From: RFPW01 sp040401595
GTDB lineage: Bacteria > Pseudomonadota > Gammaproteobacteria > Burkholderiales > Burkholderiaceae_E
Direction: 5' to 3'
DNA: 15,426 nt
NCBI GenBank assembly: GCA_040401595.1
Contig: JBBAOE010000043.1
Location: 1 to 15,426 of the forward strand
The position numbers and the translations under genes are program-made. Positions within the stretch are counted from its first letter, which is position 1. The number at the start of each line of letters is the position of its first letter. Below the pieces are notes generated by a model, which was not told the DNA's origin, searched no databases, and was given only the letters and a program-made list of their open reading frames with translations. Positions 6,830 to 13,584 of the stretch are shown here, in pieces.

Positions 6830-8499
6830 TGAACTCTGCCACTATTGCGCAGGAAGCCGCAGCTCTGGCAAGCCAGGGGAATAATGAAGGGGCCGATATA
6901 CTCTACAGCAAAGGACTAGCGCTCTTTCCCAATGATGCACGTCTTGCCAATAGTGTTGGCAATTTTTATGCACGCGCTGGCCGAAACGAGGAAGCCCTCG
7001 ACCTTTTTACCCGCGCCCTGCAACTTGATACAAGCTTGGAAGAGGCCGCCTTTAACAAAGTGATCCTCCTACTTCGGATTGGCCGCCCGCAAGAGGCTGT
7101 TCGGCTTTTGACCGACGGTTGGACAGGCAGCACGAATGCGAAATACTGGGCCCTCCGCGGAAATGCAGAGCGGCTTTCGGATGACTTCTCGGCAGCCAGC
7201 AGCAGCTATATGCGATCCTTGACGATCGATCCAATCGACGCGCGCGCGCTGGCCGGACGCGCGCGGCTGGCTTTGGAATGTGGCGATGAAAAAGCAGTTG
7301 TTTTTTATGAAGAGGCTCTTGCCCACTCACCCGGTAATCCTAAACTTTTTCTAGATTACACGCAGGCCTTAGTCGCCGCTGGGCGGCAAGGTGAAGCATT
7401 GGAATGTGCAACCGCTCTGGTTGAGCAGCTGCCGGCCTGGGTAGAAGGGCATAGTCTTTATGCGGAAATGCTGTGGTCATCAGGCAATGAGACGCAATTT
7501 GGTTCCAGATTTGAGAAGGCGCTTTTGGCACATCCGAGCCCTGACTTGTTTCTGGGTTGGGCGCATATACTTTCCGGCGTCGATCGCTTTGCTGAAGCAG
7601 CAGGCGTGTTGCGGCGGGCGCATCAGAAGTGGCCTCATAATCCGACGATCTTGCTGCATTTATGCATCGCTTTGGGTGAAGCTGGCATGGGATCAGATGC
7701 GGAGCGTCTCTTCTCGCAGTTCGACCAGCACGGATCGCCCGAGTGGGACATTGCACGGTGTCGCAACCTGATCCGCATTGGCTTGGTAGATCAGGCAGAA
7801 AGCCGCCTTTTCGATCTTACGAAGACTGAGATGGCAGATGTTTCAGCTTGGTCGCTGCTTGACATATGCTGGCGCCTGAAGGGCGATGCGCGACATGAAT
7901 GGCTGCATGGGCAAGCTGGGCTAGTTCGACAAATTGCTCTACCATTTGGTTTCGATGAACTCGCTGCTGTTCAGCAATGTTTATTCAAAGTTCACGAAAC
8001 ATCTGCGCCGCCGGTGGGCCAGTCGGTTAAATCTGGTAGCCAAACAAAGGGCGCTCTGTTTGCACGGCGCGAACCAGAGCTGACACGTTTAAAAACTGCG
8101 CTCTTAGACATTCTTGAAGAATATAGGGCAGGGCTCCCAAAGCAAGATCCTTTACATCCCCTGCTCTCAATGCGCGAAGCCACTTGGGGGATTACGAGCA
8201 GTTGGTCAATTCGCCTATGCGGGCGCGGCAATCATGCGCCCCATATCCATCCAAAGGGTTTGATTTCGTCTGCCTGTTATTTTGAGGTGCCTGCTGAAGT
8301 GTCTCAACAGGGTGGGCCTGGCTGGCTAGATCTTGGCGCTCCACCGACCAACCTTGAAACTGGCCTTCCTGCCTTGTTTTCATTCCAACCGACAGTTGGA
8401 GACTGCATCTTGTTTCCGAGCACCATGTTTCATGGAACGCGACCCATATCGCAGGGAAACCGAATGACTGTCGCCTTTGACGTCACCGCTGCGCGCTAG
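6829..8499 (+). CDS. TPR-repeat protein with C-terminal 2OG-Fe(II) oxygenase domain (PF13759-like)
   Basis: A 556-aa two-part protein. Residues 1 to about 380 are tetratricopeptide-like helical repeats (for example GNFYARAGRNEEALDLFTRA at 44-63 and a repeat near 245-285), a scaffold for protein or peptide binding. Residues about 405-556 resemble the 2OG-FeII_Oxy_5 family: W453 region, HAPHIHPKG (469-477), SACYFEVP (481-488), and GDCILFPSTMFHGTRP (524-539) with distal H535, then NRMTVAFDV with R545. The proximal metal motif reads H472-I-H474 rather than HxD, which as I recall is typical of this family (not checked). The ATG at 6829 overlaps the upstream stop in TGATG; a TTG at 6811 would add six residues but lies inside the previous gene. 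No signal peptide is seen. The TPR part may present a substrate to this oxygenase or to its operon partner (inference). Confidence 0.87.
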   Translation: MNSATIAQEAAALASQGNNEGADILYSKGLALFPNDARLANSVGNFYARAGRNEEALDLFTRALQLDTSLEEAAFNKVILLLRIGRPQEAVRLLTDGWTGSTNAKYWALRGNAERLSDDFSAASSSYMRSLTIDPIDARALAGRARLALECGDEKAVVFYEEALAHSPGNPKLFLDYTQALVAAGRQGEALECATALVEQLPAWVEGHSLYAEMLWSSGNETQFGSRFEKALLAHPSPDLFLGWAHILSGVDRFAEAAGVLRRAHQKWPHNPTILLHLCIALGEAGMGSDAERLFSQFDQHGSPEWDIARCRNLIRIGLVDQAESRLFDLTKTEMADVSAWSLLDICWRLKGDARHEWLHGQAGLVRQIALPFGFDELAAVQQCLFKVHETSAPPVGQSVKSGSQTKGALFARREPELTRLKTALLDILEEYRAGLPKQDPLHPLLSMREATWGITSSWSIRLCGRGNHAPHIHPKGLISSACYFEVPAEVSQQGGPGWLDLGAPPTNLETGLPALFSFQPTVGDCILFPSTMFHGTRPISQGNRMTVAFDVTAAR

Positions 8500-8540
8500 G
8501 CAGTGGGTTCCAAGAAGAGTGCAGCCGATGCTGCACAAAC

Positions 8541-8581
8541 AAAAAAGGCGGCTGACCTTTCGGTCAACCGCCCCCTTTTCT
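8541..8581. terminator. Bidirectional intrinsic terminator between the TPR-oxygenase and receptor genes
   Basis: The arms GGCGGCTGACC (8547-8557) and GGTCAACCGCC (8562-8572) form an 11-bp stem with one C-A mismatch around TTTC. It is flanked by six A (8541-8546) and by CCCTTTTCT (8573-8581). The A-run on the left and T-run on the right make it usable from both strands, which suits the convergent genes ending at 8499 and 8596. Confidence 0.85.
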
Positions 8582-8595
8582 ATGTCAGGCGTTCC

Positions 8596-11562
8596 TTAGA
8601 ATTTAAAGCGCGCTGAAACAAAGTAATCACGACCCAAAACATCATAGAAGCTAGGAAGCGTGTTGGCCTGTTCCGCAGCCGATCCGAGGATACGTGGCTT
8701 TGTGTTGAAGGCGTTGTTAACACCCGCGTTAAGCGAGAAGTTCTCATTCACGTCAACGCCAACGCTCAGATCGATATAGTTGGTTGCCCCAACATAAGGC
8801 TTCGGTAGCAAAGCAGGGTCTGTACCAATGCGCTGCGTTCCGTTGAACACGTTCTGAATACGGCTGTCTTGCGTACCGTCTTCATAACGCCAGCGAACCG
8901 AGAACAGGGCTGGGCCCTCATTATAGGTCACGCGGACATTGTGACGATACTTCGGCTGACCATGGATACCTTCAACGATGTTTTCACGCTCTGGGATCGA
9001 AGAGATCGGCGTGTTGCGATACGTGTCAAGCAAAGTGCCCAGATAGAAGAAGCTCAGATTGCCGTTCATCACTGGCAGCGAATAATCAACCTGTACGTCG
9101 ATGCCGCTAGTTTCCAGGTTGCCGACGTTCGCCGACCGGAACTGCGGGTTCTTACCACCTGAGGTCTGACCGAGAGCGCCGTTCGCAGGATTACGCATAC
9201 CAACGAAAACCGAACAGATCGGGTTGTTCAGGTCCTGAATGGTGTTGTAGCACAGCGACAGAGCAGAGTTGACACCGCCAGCGAGAACACCGATCGTGTT
9301 ATCAACCGAGATGTTGAAATAGTCTACCGTAATGTTCAGGCGCGGGACGAAGCTCGGACGGAAGACGACACCAGCTGTGAAAGTATCAGACGTTTCTTCT
9401 TCAACGGTCGGGCTGCCACCGAAATCGGCCTGAATCTGCGCATTTGGCTGCACCGCACGGGTGAAGACTGTCGCGGCCGGAACACCGGATGCGACACAGA
9501 ACGCACGCAAGGCATCCGTGCGTGAGGCCGCGGTGCCGCGGTCAGAACAAGGATCGGTTACGCCGGGGAACCCAGTTGAATTGCCCGCAAAAAGATCCTG
9601 CACATTCGGTGCGCGAACAGCGCGCGAATATTGCGCACGGAACGTGACATCCTCAATCGGTGCAATGTCAATGCCACCCGAATAGGTCCAGCTACCGCCA
9701 ACAGCCGAAAGCGAATAGTCCGAATAACGGGCTGCAGCATTCAGGCCCACACGATGGATGAACTGGTCTTCAAGGACAGGAACATTCAATTCGCCGAAGA
9801 TTTCCTTCACATCGTAAGAACCGCTGGTTGGCCTGCCGGCGTTGAAGCCAAGCACGTCACCTGACGCCAAAAACTCATCAGGAATATAACGCGACGCCAT
9901 CTTGCGATATTCAGTACCGAACGCGAAAGCGACATCATCGGCACCCATGCCGAGGTTGAACAAAGAGCCAGAAACCGAAGCAACAGCATTGGTCAACTCA
10001 GACTGTTCTAGGTTCGTTGACTGAACGCGGACATACTTGACCGCCTCTTCACTGGCGAGACCGCTACCGAAAACGTTGATTGGCACACAGCCTGCAGCGC
10101 GTGCAGAGGCATCCCTACAACGAAGAGCGGTCGTGCTTCCAGGCACAAATTCAACAGACAACGCGTTTACGTAACGGCTGCTCGAAACGTTACCCTGCTG
10201 GATCTGCGTATTGCTGGTCCGGGCGTACGAATAGAACATGTCGAACTTCAAATTATCGGTTATGTCGCCACGGAAACCACCCAGCAAGCGGAATGCCTGG
10301 CGCGTCTGTTCGGAGTTGCGCGAGCCAGCCGACAGGAAGCGATATGAAACCGACGTCTGGGCATAGCCATCACCGCGGGTTCCGGCAGTCAGAGCTTCTG
10401 CGGCATCATTGGCGGTCAGCAAAGCGCGTGTGCCGGCGTCGAAGAAAGGGCTGGCAATTAAGAGCGGTGCCGACACACCGGTTGGTGTCGGGGCGAGCTC
10501 CTGTGCAACGCGGTTGTTAACAAAACTCAGTTCTGAATAGAACTCGATACCATCCATCACTTCATAACTACCATAGGCACCCAGAAGATAGCGCTCTTGC
10601 GGCAGCTGCAGATAGTTGGCTGGAGCGAAGTTATAGAGATCGCCTGGATCGGTGAAGACACGCGAGCCGCCGCCAGTGGGGTTAAAGATGTAGGTGCTGG
10701 TGCCCGAACCAAAGGTTCCGATAGGACCAGTGGCAGAACCCTGCGGCACGAAGCCGACTTGGCCACCGCGAGCTCCGCAGGTGGAGACCGTAATGCCGGA
10801 CGGAAAAGGCGTGCCAATTTCAGTAACAGAATTCGTGCTGCCTGGAACGATGCAGCCGTCGCCAGCTGCTGTCGCGGAGAAAGCGCGGGCGCCTTGGAAA
10901 ATTGGCTTACGGCGGGTGTAGTTGGCAAACATAGTCACGTTGCCGCGACCATCATCCAAGCTCGCACCAATTGCGACGTTGGCTGAATAACGCTCGCCAT
11001 CGCCCTCATCGGTTAACGAATAGGTAGTGCCTGCTTCGATACCCTGCAGATCACGCAAGCGGAAGTTAACCACGCCGGAAACGGCATCCGAACCGTAAAC
11101 CGCAGATGTACCGCCAGTTACGACATCTACACCAGAGATGAGAAACTGCGGAATCGTGTTGAGGTCAACGATTTGGTTGGTATCATAAAACATCCAGCGA
11201 CGGCCGTTGACAAGAACAAGTGTTCGTGTCGAGCCTATGCCGCGCAAGTTTAAGGTAACCGCTCCGCTACCTGGATTGTTTGAGAAGCTCGTTGTGCCCG
11301 GCAAGACCTGCGGCAGGGTGTTAATCACCTGCTCAACGTTGATGGCGCCCGCAAGCTTAAATTCTTCGGCGGTAACAACTGCTACCGGATTGGTGCCGGT
11401 CAGGTCCTTTCGCTCAATACGCGAACCCGTCACAATGATGGCTTCTGCCGTTTCTGCTGCGGGAGCCGCGTCTTGTGCGAATGATGGCGTCGAAATCAAT
11501 GCGACACCGAGCGCGAGTGGCGCTGCGGCATATTTCAAATTGCTGATACGTGTGTTCTTCAC
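8596..11562 (-). CDS. TonB-dependent outer-membrane receptor
   Basis: A 988-aa outer-membrane active transporter energised by TonB-ExbB-ExbD. The start is GTG at 11562, with GAAGGGG (11570-11576) seven bases upstream; no nearer in-frame ATG would keep the signal peptide. Residues 1-29 are a signal peptide ending SFA|QD. A TonB-box-like stretch EAIIVTG (40-46) precedes the plug domain (about 55-170; LNLRGIGSTRTLVLVNGRR and VYGSDAVSGVVNFRLR). The rest is a 22-strand-type barrel ending in GVNNAF...LGRDYFVSARFKF, with the usual terminal phenylalanine. All eight cysteines fall in four local pairs, probably loop disulfides. The substrate is unknown; no siderophore-synthesis genes or sigma/anti-sigma pair lie in the window. 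It is convergent with the TPR-oxygenase operon, a neighbourhood suggesting a related substrate, though they are separate transcripts. Confidence 0.95.
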   Translation of the reverse strand: MKNTRISNLKYAAAPLALGVALISTPSFAQDAAPAAETAEAIIVTGSRIERKDLTGTNPVAVVTAEEFKLAGAINVEQVINTLPQVLPGTTSFSNNPGSGAVTLNLRGIGSTRTLVLVNGRRWMFYDTNQIVDLNTIPQFLISGVDVVTGGTSAVYGSDAVSGVVNFRLRDLQGIEAGTTYSLTDEGDGERYSANVAIGASLDDGRGNVTMFANYTRRKPIFQGARAFSATAAGDGCIVPGSTNSVTEIGTPFPSGITVSTCGARGGQVGFVPQGSATGPIGTFGSGTSTYIFNPTGGGSRVFTDPGDLYNFAPANYLQLPQERYLLGAYGSYEVMDGIEFYSELSFVNNRVAQELAPTPTGVSAPLLIASPFFDAGTRALLTANDAAEALTAGTRGDGYAQTSVSYRFLSAGSRNSEQTRQAFRLLGGFRGDITDNLKFDMFYSYARTSNTQIQQGNVSSSRYVNALSVEFVPGSTTALRCRDASARAAGCVPINVFGSGLASEEAVKYVRVQSTNLEQSELTNAVASVSGSLFNLGMGADDVAFAFGTEYRKMASRYIPDEFLASGDVLGFNAGRPTSGSYDVKEIFGELNVPVLEDQFIHRVGLNAAARYSDYSLSAVGGSWTYSGGIDIAPIEDVTFRAQYSRAVRAPNVQDLFAGNSTGFPGVTDPCSDRGTAASRTDALRAFCVASGVPAATVFTRAVQPNAQIQADFGGSPTVEEETSDTFTAGVVFRPSFVPRLNITVDYFNISVDNTIGVLAGGVNSALSLCYNTIQDLNNPICSVFVGMRNPANGALGQTSGGKNPQFRSANVGNLETSGIDVQVDYSLPVMNGNLSFFYLGTLLDTYRNTPISSIPERENIVEGIHGQPKYRHNVRVTYNEGPALFSVRWRYEDGTQDSRIQNVFNGTQRIGTDPALLPKPYVGATNYIDLSVGVDVNENFSLNAGVNNAFNTKPRILGSAAEQANTLPSFYDVLGRDYFVSARFKF

Positions 11563-11645
11563 GGTATTGCCCCTTCATTAATGCCATGGTTTAGCAGCAT
11601 ACCCGCCGATCCATTGGCCGTTAAACTCCCCAGCTTTTTCGTCCA

Positions 11646-11681
11646 CCACTGCGCGCGCTTTTAACACGCAAAGCGCGGTGG
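11646..11681 (-). promoter_or_regulatory. Stem-loop in the predicted leader of the TonB-dependent receptor
   Basis: CGCGCTTT (11654-11661) pairs with AAAGCGCG (11670-11677) across an 8-base loop, and CCAC (11646-11649) pairs with GTGG (11678-11681) beyond a 4-base bulge. No T-run follows on either strand, so it is not an evident terminator. It could be a leader structure controlling receptor expression; I do not recognise a known riboswitch. Confidence 0.4.
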
Positions 11682-11752
11682 GGTCCCTCCGGGTTGCTGA
11701 TACTTTGACGGAAAACCAGTATTTGCGCAACAAATTGGGCATAAATTTCAAT

Positions 11753-11781
11753 ATTATTGCAATGGTGTAACATTTACGCAA
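11753..11781 (-). promoter_or_regulatory. Possible promoter of the TonB-dependent receptor gene
   Basis: Read on the minus strand, TTGCGT (11781-11776) and AATAAT (11758-11753) are 17 bases apart, with TGC directly before the -10 element. A start near 11746 would give a leader of about 185 bases that includes the stem-loop at 11646-11681. No Fur-box-like palindrome is evident nearby. Confidence 0.33.
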
Positions 11782-11904
11782 CAGTGCCTTGCGGGCCGTC
11801 GTCTACAGGAGCAGGCCTTGCGTCGCAGTCACAAAAATCGTTCATGACAGCGACAGCGTGGTTCGTTACAGAGGCCTCATCCGGTTTTCAGAGGCACTTC
11901 ATAC

Positions 11905-12534
11905 ATGTCCGTACGTTCTTTAGTTTCGAAGCTCCTATTACTCTTGTCCGGCATTCTTGCCTTTGCTGTGTCACCAGCCTTTGCGCAGACCGCGGCGCCC
12001 GCGCCAGACCTTGAAAACATGCTGGTGTTGGATCTTTCCACGGGCGGGCGCGTTACAATTCAAATGTATCCGACCGACGCCCCTGCCCATGTCGAGCGCA
12101 TCAAGACACTGACGCGGCAAGGCTTTTACAATGGCATCATCTTTCACCGCGTGATTGACGGATTCATGGCGCAGACGGGGGATCCTACGGGCACAGGCCA
12201 AGGTGGATCCGAGCTTCCCGACCTCAAGGCCGAATTTAGCAGAATCCCGCATTTGCGCGGCACGGTATCGATGGCGCGTACGAACGAGCCGGATACCGCG
12301 AACAGCCAATTTTTCATCTGCTTTCAACCGCGCTTTAACCTGGATAATAAATATACGGTCTTTGGCCGTGTGACATCGGGCATGCAGTTTGTTGACGCCA
12401 TTGAACGTGGCGAGCCGCCGTTGAACCCGAGCAAAGTGCTTCAAGCATCCATCGCTGCCGACAATGTGCCGCCCCCTGCGTTCACGCCGCCACCTGCCGA
12501 AGCGCCCATCACCGTTAACCAGTTAAACGGTTAA
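11905..12534 (+). CDS. Periplasmic cyclophilin-type peptidyl-prolyl cis-trans isomerase
   Basis: A 209-aa enzyme that speeds proline isomerisation during folding of exported proteins. Residues 1-27 are a signal peptide ending AFA|QT. The cyclophilin fold is clear: IIFHRVIDGFMAQTGDPTGTGQGG (78-101) with catalytic R82, VSMART (121-126), NSQFFI (133-138) and LDNKYTVFGRV (146-156). At the place of human CypA Trp121 I read Asn145, so strong cyclosporin binding is not expected (by-eye alignment). The C-terminal tail (about 188-205) is proline-rich and probably disordered. The ATG at 11905 has GAGG nine bases upstream. It is followed 19 bases later by queA on the same strand, a probable two-gene transcript. 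I do not assign ppiA or ppiB because the symbols are used loosely in this group. Confidence 0.94.
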   Translation: MSVRSLVSKLLLLLSGILAFAVSPAFAQTAAPAPDLENMLVLDLSTGGRVTIQMYPTDAPAHVERIKTLTRQGFYNGIIFHRVIDGFMAQTGDPTGTGQGGSELPDLKAEFSRIPHLRGTVSMARTNEPDTANSQFFICFQPRFNLDNKYTVFGRVTSGMQFVDAIERGEPPLNPSKVLQASIAADNVPPPAFTPPPAEAPITVNQLNG

Positions 12535-12553
12535 CAAACGCAAAACGTCCCCC

Positions 12554-13582
12554 ATGCGCGTTGATCTATTTGATTTCGAGCTTCCGCCCGAGCGGATTGC
12601 ATTGCGTCCCGTCTCACCGCGGGATTCTGCGCGTATGTTATGCGTAAGCGGCGATGCTGCTCTGGCGGACCGCGCGGTACGCGACCTGCCGCAGATGCTG
12701 CGCAAGGGCGATTGCCTGATCTTCAATGATACACGGGTCATTCCGGCGCAGCTTCAGGGGAAGCGCGGCGATGCGTCCATCGGCGCGACCTTGCACAAAA
12801 GGATCGACCTGCGCCGTTGGCAGGCGTTTATCCGCAACGCCAAACGCCTGCATCCCGGCGATGCGATTGATTTTGGCGAAGGTGTCATGGCCATGGCCGA
12901 AGAACGCCATGACGACGGCAGCTTCACTTTGTTTTTCGAAGGGGATGAACCCGTCGAAATCCTGCTACACCGCGCAGGCACCATGCCCCTGCCGCCTTAT
13001 ATCGCGGGCAAACGCCCCACCGACGAACGCGATGCGCAGGATTATCAAACCATGTTCGCGCAGAAGGATGGCGCGGTGGCAGCGCCAACCGCATCGTTGC
13101 ACTTTACGCCAGAATTGATGGACGCGGTGCACGCAGCCGGCATCGAAACGGCGACCCTGACGCTCCATGTTGGTGCGGGCACATTTCTGCCGGTCAAGGC
13201 CGATGACACGACCGAACACCGCATGCACAGCGAATGGGGCAGCATCGACGCCGCAACCGCGCAGCGCCTCAACAGCATCCGCAAAGCAGGCGGTCGGTTG
13301 ATTGCGGTCGGCACAACGTCGCTACGCCTTGTTGAAAGCGCGGCGGACGAAGTTGGCATCGTACACCCGTTTGAAGGTGACACCGATATCTTCATCACGC
13401 CCGGCTATCGTTTCAAGGCGATTGGCGGCCTGATGACCAATTTCCATCTGCCCAAATCGACCTTGTTCATGCTCGTCAGCGCGCTGATGGGGCGCGAGAC
13501 AATGCAGGCGGCTTATGCACATGCCATCGCCCTTGAATATCGTTTCTACAGCTATGGCGACAGCAGTCTGCTTCTGCCCTGA
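12554..13582 (+). CDS. queA: S-adenosylmethionine:tRNA ribosyltransferase-isomerase
   Basis: A 342-aa cytoplasmic enzyme that transfers and isomerises the ribose part of S-adenosylmethionine onto preQ1 at the tRNA wobble base, giving epoxyqueuosine in the queuosine pathway. The family motifs run along the full length: DFELPPERIA (7-16), FNDTRVIPA (57-65), PLPPYI (145-150), DYQTMFAQ...GAVAAPTASLHF (163-184), LHVGAGTFLPVK (204-215), GTTSLRLVES, FITPGYRFK, MTNFHLPKSTL and the closing YRFYSYGDSSLLL. The length is normal for QueA. The ATG at 12554 matches the usual N-terminus, but the 19-base gap after the cyclophilin stop has no Shine-Dalgarno-like sequence. A downstream tgt partner, often adjacent, is absent: the gene ends two bases before the convergent pyk. 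Confidence 0.97.
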   Translation: MRVDLFDFELPPERIALRPVSPRDSARMLCVSGDAALADRAVRDLPQMLRKGDCLIFNDTRVIPAQLQGKRGDASIGATLHKRIDLRRWQAFIRNAKRLHPGDAIDFGEGVMAMAEERHDDGSFTLFFEGDEPVEILLHRAGTMPLPPYIAGKRPTDERDAQDYQTMFAQKDGAVAAPTASLHFTPELMDAVHAAGIETATLTLHVGAGTFLPVKADDTTEHRMHSEWGSIDAATAQRLNSIRKAGGRLIAVGTTSLRLVESAADEVGIVHPFEGDTDIFITPGYRFKAIGGLMTNFHLPKSTLFMLVSALMGRETMQAAYAHAIALEYRFYSYGDSSLLLP

Positions 13583-13584
13583 CC

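Larger units (their letters stand above)
11563..11904. other. 342-base non-coding region between divergent receptor and cyclophilin genes
   Basis: No gene is convincing here; a 67-codon reading on the minus strand starts with TTG and has no family-like features. The region holds the receptor ribosome site, a possible receptor promoter (11753-11781), a stem-loop (11646-11681) that would fall in the receptor's 5' leader, and GAGG nine bases before the cyclophilin ATG. The 120 bases next to the cyclophilin gene contain two AGGCCT palindromes but no promoter I can support. Confidence 0.6.

Noticed and set aside
11578..11781. 67-codon minus-strand frame upstream of the receptor gene
   Set aside because: It begins with TTG, overlaps the likely receptor promoter and leader, and has no family-like or signal-peptide features.
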